This document shows, piece after piece, positions 48,507 to 61,564 of a DNA stretch of 64,000 nucleotides; position 1 is the stretch's first letter; each line of letters starts with the position of its first letter. The DNA is taken from the NCBI GenBank assembly GCA_030737835.1, contig CM060851.1, forward strand, positions 8,787,129 through 8,851,128. The letters run 5' to 3'. The position numbers and the translations under genes are program-made. This stretch comes from Acorus gramineus (lineage: Eukaryota > Streptophyta > Magnoliopsida > Acorales > Acoraceae). The notes below the pieces were generated by a model. It did not search any database and was not told the origin of the DNA. It saw only the letters and a list, made by a program, of their open reading frames with translations.

Positions 48507-50611
48507 ATTTTTATTTTTATGGATTTGATTAATATATAGCTGATTAATATGTAATTGCTTATTGTTGGCATTTTGAAGACATTTTATGAATTTTCTATGC
48601 AGTTCTGAGTAGCATGTAGATCATATTTGTTCATTTGGATTTTCTAATACATTATTGTATCTTCATTGATAACATGTGGTTGATGTTCTTTTTTTTCACC
48701 AGGCAATGATGGTGATTATGTGGACACATGTGAAGACTCAATTCATTTGGATGACATCAATTATCCATGTTCTGTGAAAACCAGTTTGTTGAAGGAATTA
48801 TTTGTTGTGGCTGATCAGCAAAATGTAGAAGAGATTGTCTGAATGTCTGAATGCCTTTGGCTCAACTCTATTGCTGCAAATGTTTCAAATATTATGTGCA
48901 CTGTAGATCTGTACTCGGGATAGTATGCCCAGTTTCTTCTTTGTTCAGCAACTCCGTCTTTTTTTGCTTTTGCATATTTTTACAACATCCAGATGCAGTT
49001 AAAATGCCTAATACAGTATCATACACATGACATTGTCTTTTCTATACGAACAGTTGACAAACACTGTCTTTTTGTGTATTAAGATACATGTGTATCTTAA
49101 AAATGAAATCAAGAGTTTCTAAACAAATATAAGAGAGATCAAAACTATATATACCATCTATATTTCAGATACATATGAACAGCCAGATTGCACACAAATA
49201 AATGCTATCAAATGTTTGTTTTTTCAGATATAGCCAAAGGATTTAATCATGTTTTATATAACAATTTCAGATACAATTGATTCAGATACATACAACTTTT
49301 ACAAGAGCATTAATCTATTTTCATCAAGGGATTTACAGAAACAGTTGAGTAATCCAAAATATAAGATTGAAGTTTTTAATACACAACACATTCTGATTCA
49401 TGAGTACTTGTTAATAGCTTGTAATGTGACTATTAGATTCTCTGTTGCTACATAATTGCTTCAGATTCATATTTATTTGATAACAGGTTTTCAGATACAT
49501 GTACAGTTGATTAAGATAAATGGATTGTTTACAAAAAAAATAAGATATATTCATCAAACAATGCATGTTAATTATCAAAGATAATATAATAATTCATGAT
49601 CTACATGCATATGATATTTCTAACATTTCATTTGGCTACTATTAATTGCTCAGTTTACCAGATTTTATTTCACTGAATCATGAAACAATTGCACATTATA
49701 TAAAATTTTCAGATACATGTATTTGACTTATCTTTTTGTTTCATCAGAAGCGAAATATGCACACGAGAAAACCCTAAACAATCGAAAAATGTAATTTCAT
49801 TTTTCCTTTAATCTTGATACACTGGCAGACGAAGACAATGTATCAGAAAACAATCTCATAATATATTAGAGATTAATGACAATGTATCTTGATACACATT
49901 TTTTTTTATTCAGATGCATGTATCTGAATCATTGATTTCAAATCATTTTTTTTTATTTCAGATGCAAGTATTTGAAACAATAATTCTTCAAATAGATATC
50001 AGATACAATCAGATTAACAGGAGCCGAGATAATCGAAGAAAATCGTTTTATATATTATTTTAAAAATAAAAGTATTCGTCTAATAAGAAGTGCAAAAAAA
50101 AAAAAGTGACCTCTTTATCGGATACAAATGACCTGTTTTTTTTTGTCAAAAAAAAAAAAAAATACAAAGCGACAGTTAAATTTCGATTGGCGGAAGAAAT
50201 CTATCCCTTTTTATTCGCCATTGTTGATGGTTTGTTGGGGAAGAGAATTAGATGGGTTGAAATCTTGATCACCTAATTTTTTTTCTTTTTTTCTTTCATT
50301 CGTATGGCTTTGCCCAAATCGGAACCCTAACATTCAAATTTTTTTGGGGAGAGGAATTAATGGTGCCCCCATTTGTGGGATTCGGTTACTTTGGAGAGAG
50401 GAATTAATGGTGCCCCCATTTGTGAGATTCGGTTACGATTTTAATGAGGATATTAGCTAGTTGGAGGTTATTTTTAAAATTTATAAGAAGGGTAGTTTTG
50501 TCATTGACATTTTGGTGGTTTGAAAAAGTCAAATAGGAAACCAATAGGAGAGTGCCACCTATTGGGGCTCACAAATGGGGCTTAATTTATGGGGCCTAGG
50601 TAGCAACACTG
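48507..50611 (+). mobile_element. Right part of Mutator-like element E6
   Basis: Closely matches E4 from about 24490 to its right end, including the exon-like frame (48705-48842) and the AGATACATGTGTATCT palindromes. It ends GGGGCCTAGGTAGCAACACTG. The left part and left terminal repeat are missing, so no target duplication can be scored. A short local duplication (AGAGGAATTAATGGTGCCCC twice near 50350-50420) is specific to this copy. Confidence 0.85.
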
Positions 50612-51540
50612 CATTTAAAAAATTTGAAACACTATGCAAACTAGAATTGAGACTGGAAATGAGACTGGATGTAACATTATCCTTTATCCTACGAAACAAC
50701 AAAAGCCCAAGCCCATGGTATTGTTGATCACACAGAAATGCCAAAACACCCTCAAACTGACCAGTTTGGGCATAATCAACAATATATATAAACAATCTAA
50801 GAAGCCATGCCAATCTGTGTAGGTTCAGCAACCAAATAATCTCTTTGTTTCAAGTTTCAGTGTGCTCTGTTCTGGAATGAATTGCATTTTGATGGCATTG
50901 CAGTCAATAATTGATCAAAAAAATTCCACAACACCCTTGATCGCAGGCATGCTTGCTCGTTCGGACTCATTGTTGTTCTGTGCTCATGAGTGGACGTGCA
51001 CGGAGATGCATGTGTGCATGTGCGAGAGAGAAGGAACCAAAATGGTGATAACCCTCTTGAGGACTTGTTTTTCAACTTTAAGAACAAAATGCACTCCATG
51101 TGATGTAGAACGGATGGTCAATAAGCTATTGGAGTGATCGGACCATTAAAAGAAATCCAGGAAGAAAATTGTGAGAATAACATGTGATAAATATAATTTA
51201 GACCATTTCAGAATTCTACGAAATTTGACATATTGAATTATTATGTCGAGATATTTTAGGTCAGTAACAACTGACAATATTTATATTTGTTAGATTTCAT
51301 CATTAAAGATATTAAATAAGCAAATTTACTATTTATGGTATGATCTGATTGTTGTCGGAGCGATCAGAACATCACCATGGTTGCACAAGCAAATACTGTT
51401 GGCATTTGTAATTAAGGTAGAATTCCCTTAATTCTTAACTGGCAGCAGCAACAATATGAAATGCACATCCCTTTCTTACAAACTGACATCCAGGACTTCA
51501 CCCAGTAATCTAAGGATTCACATAAGCTCACCGAATGGAA
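50612..51540. other. Spacer, no gene recognised
   Basis: Contains overlapping open frames on both strands (for example 50862-51137 plus and 50559-50831 minus) with no family pattern, start context or splice logic. Nothing supported. Confidence 0.4.
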
Positions 51541-51783
51541 AGAAATTATAATTAACTTCTGTGTTATTAATCAATGTATCACTTCACTGGGACTGAATAA
51601 ACGAAAACATAGATAGATTGAGTAAAGTGAGAGAACTCATAATTTAATAAATAAATAGAACAGAAAAAGAAAAAAAATTGTTCTGCAGTACATATCACTG
51701 TCTAGTAGCCTTATATTATTCCTTTATCAGATGACTAATTTCTCTCTGATGGATTCAAGTTCAATAAATCGGGACTTAGACAC

Positions 51784-51847
51784 GGTTACTGCTCTCCAAC
51801 GACTACGGGAAGTGACATGTACAACGTATCCATTCTGAAACACACTT
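51784..51847 (+). pseudogene. Fragment of RAD51D exon 9 (3' part)
   Basis: GGTTACTGCTCTCCAACGAC, then GACATGTACAACGTATCCAT and CTGAAACACAC match the end of exon 9 ([20 protein letters not shown]). The 5' part is absent. It is joined directly to intron 7-like sequence, so exon 8 and most of intron 8 were lost. Confidence 0.85.
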
Positions 51848-51972
51848 ATTTCTAATAATAGCTAATGTTCTTCTCTGTCAAACCTATTTTTTGCGCACAA
51901 CTAGAAAGAGTAAAAAATTACAAGTGTCATTGGCTTATCTTACCTATGCTACTGCCGTTTGTTGGTCAACAC

Positions 51973-52495
51973 TTGTTAGGATTATGTCTTGATCCGGTGT
52001 ATCACATCGGATGGCCATGATGAAACCATATTAGGTTTGACACATAATGAGTAGAATATTATTTAAGATTTGATATTAATTAATATTTAAAGTGAATTTC
52101 CTAAAATAGGAAACAATATTTGTTTGTTAATTAGGAGAGTGAATATCTCCTCATTAATGGGAACAATATTTGTTTGTTAATTGAGATATTACTTTGAAAG
52201 GAAGTTATTTATCTTTATAAATATCGTCTAGGGTTTCATGGCAATACTAGGCAATGTATATAATGTAGAGATCCGAAGGGAAAGTTGAGAGGGTTATAAG
52301 AGAAGATAACTCTATGAGAGAGTTTGTGAGTCTCTTAATGTATCTCAACTATCAAAGTGGATTATCTATTTTTTACCCCGTGGATATAGGCCTAGGCCGA
52401 ACCACGTATATCTTGTTGTCTTCGCGTGATGTGATGTTTCGTTCTTGTGTTCGATCTCGTGTTTGTTGGTGACTTCCGCGATAACCTTCCCAACA
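51973..52495. mobile_element. Solo LTR (retrotransposon fossil)
   Basis: Starts TGTTAGGATT and ends CTTCCCAACA, flanked by an exact 5-bp duplication ACACT (51968-51972 and 52496-52500). The matching place in RAD51D intron 9 (GGTCAACACTCACCC near 16680) is the empty site. 523 bp with no internal region, so it is a solo LTR; the size and TGTTAGG start suggest the Copia type. It inserted after the segmental duplication. Confidence 0.85.
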
Positions 52496-52733
52496 ACACT
52501 CACCCAAACATTGATAGGAGCATCATTTGATGAAAAAGATACCGGCATTTTTTTTTCTTCCTTTCATGTTACATTAGACTGTATCCTCATTTATTGTTAG
52601 CATATACAATTTAATAAATCTACTATGAAAGCTGATTCACTATCACGAGACATGATAAGCAGACACTGTACAGTGAGATTGAGCAATATAATACCTGATA
52701 ATTCAACACATATTTCTTCTCCTTTTTTTCCAG

Positions 52734-52772
52734 GCCATGGGAAGCTCCACAAAATTTGTGATCCACAGGTGA
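52734..52772 (+). pseudogene. Copy of RAD51D exon 10 (first distal copy)
   Basis: Preceded by TTTTTTTCCAG and reading AMGSSTKFVIHR then TGA, one residue from the true last exon ([12 protein letters not shown]). The acceptor and stop are intact, but no matching upstream exons exist here. Confidence 0.85.
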
Positions 52773-53180
52773 AGCTCATTTTTGGATTATTGGATGACAA
52801 AGCTGAGGTCGAGCTGCACCCTCCCGAAGAATCGATAAATCCTTGAAAACCAAAAATATCTAGATCAGACACCTAGCGTGATTCCTTTGTTTAGACTGTC
52901 CTAGTCCTTCATCTAGATCGGACATCAAGAAAGCTCATCTGCTTTTTACTGTTCTAACCACTTTGATGATTTAATGTTACAAGTGATTATAACAGTTACT
53001 CGTCTGGACTTCTATGAATCTGTAGTTATCAATCCATGCTACCCGCCAATTCTAGTATTTAATTGTCACCTACAGAAGGAAGACAAGTTGATTCTATAGT
53101 TTATTAGACTTCTAAATTCCGTGTAATACTAGGCCACATCAGTTTTGTCATGTTTGACATTGTTTGTGGCATCAATGAAG

Positions 53181-53214
53181 GTGATCAATTACACTGTCGG
53201 GGGAGAGGGAGGGA
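53181..53214 (+). pseudogene. Fragment of RAD51D exon 9 (5' part)
   Basis: GTGATCAATTACACTGTCGG follows GCATCAATGAAG as in true exon 9, then breaks off after GGGAGGGACA into intron 9-like sequence. Confidence 0.8.
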
Positions 53215-53565
53215 CAATTATAATTTTAGCAAATGTTCTTCTCTGTCAAACCTATTTTTTGTGCACAATTAGAAGGAGTAAAAAATTACGAGAAGTGTCA
53301 TTGGCTTATCTTTCCTATGTTACTGCAGTTTATTGGTCAACACTCACCCAGATGTTGATAGGAGCATCATTTGATGAAAAAGATACCTTTTTCTTTCTTT
53401 CTTTCATGTTACATTAGACTGTATCATCCTTTATTATTAGTATATACAATTTAAATTGAAATCTACAATGACAGCTGATTCACTATCACTAGACATGATA
53501 AGCAGACACTGTAGAGTGAGCAGTACCTGATAATTCAACGCATATTTCTTCTCCTTTTTTTCCAG

Positions 53566-53604
53566 GCCATGGAAATCTCTGAAAAAATTGTGATCCACAA
53601 GTGA
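53566..53604 (+). pseudogene. Copy of RAD51D exon 10 (second distal copy)
   Basis: After TTTTTTTCCAG it reads AMEISEKIVIHK then TGA, more diverged than the copy at 52734. With the true exon this makes three exon 10-like sequences in the window. Confidence 0.8.
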
Positions 53605-54205
53605 AGCTCATTTTTGAATTATTGGATGACAAAGTTGAGGTCGAGCTTCGCCCTCCAAAAATATCTTGAAAACCAAAAATATCTAGATCAGACACCTAAC
53701 GTGATTCCTTCCTTTTTGTTTGGACTGCCCTGGTCCTCATCTCCTTTTGCTTGGCTTTTGCTCCGGGGGGGGAGGCTGGAAAAGAAAGAATTTCTCCCCT
53801 CTTCACTGCAGGATGTAAGAGTTGCGAAATGCTTGTCAAAAGAAAAGACAAAAAGCCTCCTCTAGTTGGTGCTCTCTTCCAAAAGAGAAGGCAAACAAAA
53901 AGGACAGGCAGGAAGAATCAGATATGGCGTCTTCGTGTTCCCGGGGAGATTTTTCTTGGAGTTTTGGATGAGCATTTCCACAGGTCTGTTGTCTTTGTAT
54001 GCTCTATAATATCTGAATGGTAGAATGCTAGGTACAATCATTCCTTCATTCACTTTTACAGCCCACCTACTTCTTCAATTTTTTTCTTATAATCGTCTAA
54101 CGATACGGTAAGTTTACATAAAATATATATTTGTTCAGTGAAATGCATATGCTCACTTAAATTGAATACATGTCCGACTATAGATTTCACATAGTAAATT
54201 ACAAG

Positions 54206-54830
54206 TAGACAGGTCAACGGTTCGGGTCTTGACCCAGACCCGATTACACGTGAAATATACCCAATCTGATTTGAACCTGATCTGGTGGACTCGAACATAC
54301 AAACGGGTCGGGTCCTGGTTCACCCCACCCCGACCCATTGGATCCGAGACCCGATTGTTTTATTAATATATGCTCGTATATTACAAGACTATTAGTATTA
54401 GTTGAGCCATGTATAATTTTATTTCTTATTTATCAAGTTACAAATATAAGTTTTTATTGTTTACCTCGTGACACAATGAGTTCTCCCTTTTAATTCATTG
54501 TTATATTGTTTAAATTTCTGTTTACTTTGAATGTTGTTTAGTATATCATTCACTTCTTTTAAATTGTACAACCATATGTTCAAACATAGAATTAGGATAC
54601 CAGTTTAAAAGGCTTAATAATAATTAATGTTTTATTACAAATTTTTCTTAGTAAAATGATAAGACAAACAAATGCATGAGTTTGGAATTTTTTGTTTTGT
54701 CAACTATCCTCGAGTCAGGTCGAACCCGTGTCCTGGTCCAGGTCCACATTTTTTCGGACCCGCCAGGTCCTACCACGGGTCAAGTCCGGATCCACCATGA
54801 CTCAACCCGGATTTGACCGGTTGACAAACC
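54206..54830. mobile_element. Diverged non-autonomous hAT element (relative of 61565-62472)
   Basis: Left end ACAGGTCAACGGTTCGGGTC and right end GACCGGTTGACAAACCTC are inverted repeats. Interior blocks (ATTACACGTGAAATATACCC, GAGACCCGATTGTTTTATTA) match the hAT element at 61565-62472. The target duplication is not clean, so the limits are approximate. Confidence 0.7.
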
Positions 54831-55784
54831 TCGTTACACGTGAGTGCTGATTTGAAAATTTGTTCATGGGCCTACTGGGCCGGGTGGTTCCAAGTGCGTG
54901 GGCTGGGGGGACGTGGGGGGATGCTTTTAGATACAGTGTCCACTTGGAAAAATCTATGTAGATAATTGAAGTCAGGGCCATAGCCAACCCTACAAAAATA
55001 TCAAAAGTTTGACTGTTAATTGGATTGTGCCAGATTCATTGATCATGGACAAATCCAATAATGCCACGTCAGCCACTTGCCCACTGTGCAATCTAGCACA
55101 GTGTAAGCTGTCCATCCAAACACCCATATCTAGCTTTGTTATGCTGACTCTGCAATGAATGAATGGGGATTATGATCGATTTGAGGTATAACCACAGGAA
55201 ATTAAATTTCTTATGTAAATCAGTTAGATGATGCAATATGTCATTGAAAGATGTTTTAATTTGGGTAAAATGCATGTACTCCCCCTTTAAGCTTGTGTCC
55301 CTTTTACGTTTGTGAAAGCTACATAAACATTCTATGTGGTTTAAAAATATATACTTGCAACCCCTATTGTAATTTAAATACACACACTTACACTCCTTAC
55401 TATATACTCCTCGTTAAACTAAATAAAAATAGTAACATAAAAGTGTTATTTTACCATTCAAAATAATATTTGATACTTCAATACATTTTAAGTAACAAAA
55501 AACAAATTAAACTTGGGAGGGGGGGATCAAACTGTATTTTAGCCTTATAATTTTAGGATACAAATGTTGTAATTTTAAGTAATAATTATCTTTATAGATT
55601 CATTTGATATACCAACATACCATTTCTTGAGGGAATAATTGTAACTTGAGAAATATATCAAAGTTGAGCAATCTAGTCTAAATTTAAATGGCAGGGTCCA
55701 GGAAGTGTAAAAGCAGGGTGAAGTTCAGAACTCAGAATAAATATATTAAAAAAATACAATGTTAATCAAGTATTATCAATCTTA

Positions 55785-56221
55785 GGGTGTGTCTGAAAAT
55801 ACAATTCGAAAAGCAGCTTTAAGCTTTTAGATTTTTTATGTACACCTTTTGGGTGTATAATGATGATGGTTGCTTTATGAAACACAAATTTCAATGCATT
55901 GTATGAGAGACAAAATCAAGTAATAGTGATACATTTAAGCTTGCTTGTTTGACAACAGTATTTAGCTTTCTATATAAAAAAAGTTAAAAGTTGTTTTTTT
56001 ATTTGGTGTGATTGCAAAATTGATTATGCAGGAATCTGAGTATTAAAACTGATTTTGCAGGAAACCCACCCCCCCCCCCCCCTCAGCTTTTGGAAATCGT
56101 AGTTTTTGGGCTTGAAATCAGTCCGCAGGAAGCTGTTACAATAAAACTGTTTGGTTGTACGATTGCAGAAGTAGCTTCTTACAAATACAAAAGTTGTACA
56201 ATCGCGCAACCAAACACACCC
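55785..56221. mobile_element. Tourist-like MITE (PIF/Harbinger)
   Basis: Ends GGGTGTGTCTGAAAATAC and GCGCAACCAAACACACCC are inverted repeats flanked by TTA on both sides (55782-55784 and 56222-56224), the Harbinger-type target. 437 bp. The proximal segment near 20905 has the equivalent site without the element. Confidence 0.8.
56068..56080. repeat. Poly-C run inside MITE
   Basis: A run of about 13-15 C. A G-run of similar length follows at about 56736-56751 in the flanking sequence. Confidence 0.7.
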
Positions 56222-57435
56222 TTACACTGAATAGGTTGACCGTTCTACAATCTCCTGCTACCAGTCCTCGGATCCAAGAACTGATTTAGCTATTTTGAAA
56301 GGAAAAGCAAGAACATATAGACCAGGCTAACCAAGGATAGTGGATACAACCATCAAATGATAGCTAGATTCTAATTGTCATATATGATAGGGTAAATGTG
56401 ACTGAGATCCATATGTCAAATCAGAAAGCAATAACGTAGATGATACAATAATGACACAACACGTCAACACAATCGATGCCTATGGTACCCCCACAAAATC
56501 TGACACTAGTGTCAAGGCAAATCGAATTCTTATCCATTCTCTTCTCGAATATTTGTTTTTGCAACATGATTTGATCCGGATAATTAAAATAGAGAATTAA
56601 TTCACCTCCTTCACCATATATCTTAAATTGTATGGAGATGGTTCCCTTTGATAATGTTAGATGAACTCGATGTGCTTGTACAGAAATTTTTATAATAAGC
56701 TCATATATTGGGGCGGAGTCAGGATTTAGAAGGGGGGGGGGGGGGGAGGAGAGTTAGTAAAAAATGAAACATGATTTGATCCGGATTCACAACGAAGATC
56801 GGATTCGCATCCATTCTCTGCTCGGATCTTTGTTTCTGCAACATGATTTGATCCGGATTATAAAATAGATTATTAATTCACCTCCTGCACCATTTATCTT
56901 AAATTCTATCGAGCTGGTTCCATTTGATAATGTTAAATGAACTTGATGCATGTGCTTGTCACATAGAAATCTTTATAATAAGCTCATGTAGACATGTATG
57001 TGGAAGATTTACAAATTTATTTTTTTATAAATGCCAACTAAAATAAAGAGTGTTGATCACTTCATCTGTTTTATAGTCACATTTACAACCCCACATATAT
57101 CGTAAAAGCACAATATATATATTGCATTATCGTAGTATATGATGTCATTTTAAAAAAAAATTACTAGTGTACATCAGTGAATGGCGGCTCCCAGATTTTT
57201 TTATAGATAGGGTCATTTAAAAATAAATACCACAAAATTAAAAAAAAAATCTACACTTATTATATTTATCAAAAACTTAAAAAATTTCTTTTGAAAATAG
57301 AACAACTAACATTTAAAAAAATAAATCATCAAAGAAAGAAGATCAGGTATTTCCAATATATAGACTTTTATAATTGTACTCGACAAGATTTCATATTTTG
57401 AAATTGTTGCATGATATTTCATTATCAATATTATA

Positions 57436-59648
57436 TGTAACACCCTCGGATCCACGACTCCATTTTGAAGCATGAAATTCGGTTTCGTTAACTTAATTCC
57501 TCAAATCTCAGAGTTCTATATATATATATTTTATCATCCAGAGAACATAAGAATACATCACCATAATTATACATATATTGTCAAGGCTAAAATCCAACAC
57601 AAATTCAATATACATCGGGAACAACTAAATTTATATATCCACACTATCATACATATGGGTCCTCTACATGCCAAAGAAATGACCAACACCTTTTACACAA
57701 GTCTAGTGTTCCAGAAATAAAATACGAGCTTATGATAAAAAATGTTATTCAAAACATGCCAGGTGTAAAGCTTCTCATTTAAGTATGAATGCAACAGACA
57801 CGCATGTCCGCTTTCCACGACACCTAGCCACAGAGATTTTGCTTTGTAAATCGGGCCATGTAGACATAGCTACCTAGACTTGGGTCAAATTTTAGACTGC
57901 AGCCACTTAGATAATTTAATGCATGCACAATCAAAACTACTTATTCTTTCAAGTATACAGCATGCAACAATTTTCATAAATCCCATAATTTCCAATGCAT
58001 ACGATATATCCAAAATATCAACCTACATGATGATAACATGCTCATATGTTTCATACAAGATATATTTCATAATCATAAAATAACATGATGTTTTTCAAAT
58101 AATATAGAGACATCCACTCACCTCCAGTCCACGCAATACAAACCGATGCACGTGCATGAACCTACACACTCGCACGTAGATAATCTAGCATAATAATTAT
58201 GCAATCAATAAATAAGAAAATCATTCAATGATGACCCAAACAACTGACAACCAACTTACAGCAACACTATGCCCAATAATCCCAAAAGCCCATACCTAAT
58301 AGACCTACAATCCGCAACTCACCTCAAAGGCATAAACGAAAATCCCAACTCCGAATAAATATTAAAATATCTATATACTCACAATGATTCGATAATCAGT
58401 ATCCATTTATTTCATAAGGACCACATAATCGATCAATCCTTGAATAAATATTTAGACAAATCCAATAAGGCTCAACTACAACATCAATGATCGAAATAAC
58501 TCAATCCAATCAATTTACATCCAAATAACAATAATATCCAATTAATATTCATTGATCCCACTAAACCAAATTATCGATTTAAGATCCAATTTGAGTCACC
58601 AAGATCAATAAAATCATCAAAACCCACAAATCAAATTATACTCATTAAACATTCATTTGAGATCCCTTTAATCTCTAAAATTCATCAAACTTGGTCACGA
58701 AGCTAAATATTTTGAATTCTAAGAAACTGCACAGAAATCATTGAAAAATCATAACTTTCTACCCGTAACTTTGAATTGGACGATACATGATTCGTTGGAA
58801 AGATATTTTTGAAACCTATTTCGATTTGTGAAATACATTTTTTCCATAAACGATCCCTTCAAGGTCAAAAACATGATTTAATTATCAAGTATACAATCAA
58901 CCCGAAAATAACCCTTAAATCCCAAAACCAATAAATCTAGTTTGATCTTAAGAAATCCTTCGAGATCCATTGAAATCTAATAAAAACATCATCTATTTTA
59001 AATCAATTAAACGCTAACCCTAATCCATCAACCTTCTTCCCCAAATAATCGATTGACACAATCATCTCCTAACAAAAAAATAAATTGAAACACTAAACAA
59101 TAAAAATCAATAGAGAAAGATTTCTCACCTTGTGGTGCTCGACGGGTAGAGTTAGGTCATCACCACCCTTCATGGCTCATGAGAAATCTGATGCAAACCC
59201 TAACCCAAAACGTGTTATATAAAAAGGGTTTTTACCAAATTACAAAATGACCCCTCAAGTATTCCGGGTTTACAATTAGGTTCTTATCTGATTTACTGAC
59301 AGATCCCTATCTGATTTACAAACTGATCCCTGAAAGCTATTAAAAGATATTCTGGATTCGCAACCAGATCCCTGGGCCCAATAACTTAACACAAAATCTT
59401 AAAATCCTAATTTTCCAAACTTCGAATCTCACTAAATTTCAACCAAAATATCTTGAGACTATAAAGATCTCCAGAAAAATATAAAATAAATATTTCAACA
59501 TCAATTTATAATTATTATAATTATAAATTAAATTGGACCCATTTGGGCCCACCGTCAAATCTAAAAATGAAATAATTAAATTTGAATTAAAAAATTCCAT
59601 TATATATTTAAAATAAATATATAAGACTAAAAATACAGAGACGTTACA
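57436..59648. mobile_element. LTR-like block, possible solo LTR (fossil)
   Basis: Begins TGTAACACCCTCGG and ends GACGTTACA, the TG...CA form with a TGTAAC/GTTACA inversion common in plant Ty3/Gypsy LTRs. Flanks TTATA and TTATC match at 4 of 5. No coding region was recognised. The length of about 2.2 kb is long for a solo LTR but within known plant sizes. Confidence 0.45.
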
Positions 59649-59655
59649 TTATCGA

Positions 59656-59656
<1 letters not shown>

Positions 59657-59734
<78 letters not shown>

Positions 59735-59737
59735 TAT
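59657..59737. repeat. (AT)n microsatellite
   Basis: About 80 bp of nearly pure TA repeats with three interrupting GTATA units, directly after the LTR-like block. Confidence 0.9.
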
Positions 59738-60092
59738 TTTAATGTATATGATCAAACAATCATTCATTCACTGATCTCCCATTCTATTATGCAATTTGCT
59801 CTTGATGATTTTCATTCATGAAAAAGCTCTTTCTACCCATTCAATTGAGAGTTTTTGTTCATTATTTATGCACAATTATGCAATGATGTAAAAATTTTAA
59901 ATTAACATACAACAATGGTAAAGTAAAAGAAAAAGGAAAAATAAATCAAACTCCAATCCATGATTAGATACATGAATCATAGTGGGAAGAGGAGATCGAC
60001 GATCGGCAACGTCGGAGATCGGCAAACGGACGGTGATTAGTGAGTCCGCCGACTAATGAAAGACAAAGAGTCCCCGCCGTTTTTTATTTTTT

Positions 60093-61451
60093 GGGTGAAT
60101 TGCTCAAATGCCCCTTGACCAAGGGTCTAATTATTTTTCGGCCCCTTGACTTTTTTTTATTTTTTATTATTTATCCCTGAAATCTGGTTCTATTTTTTTT
60201 TTTTTTTTGCTCTTGATTTTTCATAATACCCGAACTACCCCTTACAGATAATTACAGAAATACAGAAATATAATGCGATACATACAGAAATCTTATACAC
60301 AGTTACAAATATTTAATAGTTATTTGCAAAAAATATTAACGTACACAAAGATGTTTAAACACAAAATGGTTATATATACATTTTCAGTGTCATTACAATA
60401 AATTCATAATTCATTAATTGTAATTCATTTCATTATCATCTGTAAGTGCATTTAATGTATACAAAATTGTTATAGATACAATCCCAAAGTTTCGTTAAAA
60501 TAGATACATCAATTGTTTGAATTACAACGTTTTTTTCCTATCCTAATAAAATCAGTTGTTGTCTCACCTTTAATCCTCTTGATGCACTCTTGGTGAAATG
60601 ATACCCACTAAAAGACCATCGAACTAGACATTCAACGTACTTCATGACGAAGAACATGTTATGCAAGTTACATAATATAACAACCAGTCAAACACTTAAA
60701 TAAATTTTAATTTAGCAATATGAAGAAAATAATTAATAGCATAAATCCAAACTGAAAATATACGAACAACTGTAATATTTTCGTCGAAGTATTTCTTGAT
60801 CCAAGTACAACAATTACAGAAACTAAAACATTACATAACCAACTACAATAAGTGTTAATGTAATTAATCTAAGGACATATAATTTTAGAGAAATGTAATA
60901 ACTAATTACTGTAATTTAATATCAATTTACATATATGTAAATGACCCATTACATAAACTTTATAAACAATTACATAATGTAATAAATATTTACATGAATC
61001 ATTAACATAACAACAATGCAACAGAAACTACATAATGTATACTAATGTAATTACTACAACATAACAACTACCAATGTAATGTCCAATGACATAAACTACC
61101 ATTTACAGAACAGAAATATAATATCATCTATCATTCTTATAACAATTACAACATAAATTACAAAAACTATAATTTACATAACAGATATGTAATATCATAT
61201 ATGGAACTAAACTAAAGACATACAAATTACAGAAATGTAATGACCACTTACAGATATGTAATGATCAATTATAGAAGTATAATACCAATTTACAGATGGG
61301 GGTAGGTTAGGTATAAAAAATTGAGGTGACATAGGTCAGGGGCAAAAAATAAAATAGAAACAGATTTCAAGGGTAAAGAAAAAATAAAAAAAAGTCTAAG
61401 GGTAAAAAAAAAATTAGACTCTTGATCAAGGGGTATTTGAACAATTCTCCC
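60093..61451. mobile_element. Non-autonomous TIR element with ATTACAT-rich interior
   Basis: Ends GGGTGAATTGCTCAAATGCC and TATTTGAACAATTCTCCC belong to inverted repeats of nearly 100 bp, both including TGACCAAGGGTCTAATTA-like and CTTGACTTTTTTT-like blocks. Both flanks are T-runs, so the target duplication cannot be sized. The interior is dominated by TTACAT/ATGTAA and TACAGAAAT motifs and has no coding region. Long inverted repeats suggest a Mutator-like element. Confidence 0.65.
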
Positions 61452-61564
61452 TTTTTTAAAAAAAAAAAAAAAAAAGTGAGGTAGGGTTTTTAGTTTTGGA
61501 TTAATGTGGGGGCAGCTGGGTAGGTTTGTTTAAAAAGTTTTGAATAACCCCATCGGGCCACCAC

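Noticed and set aside
50559-51137. Overlapping frames on both strands of 80-91 codons
   Set aside because: No family pattern or splice support, and several overlapping frames compete; most likely chance.
53614-54023. Frames of 83 and 90 codons after the second exon 10 copy
   Set aside because: They overlap in different frames and run through probable RAD51D 3' flank sequence; no recognisable protein.
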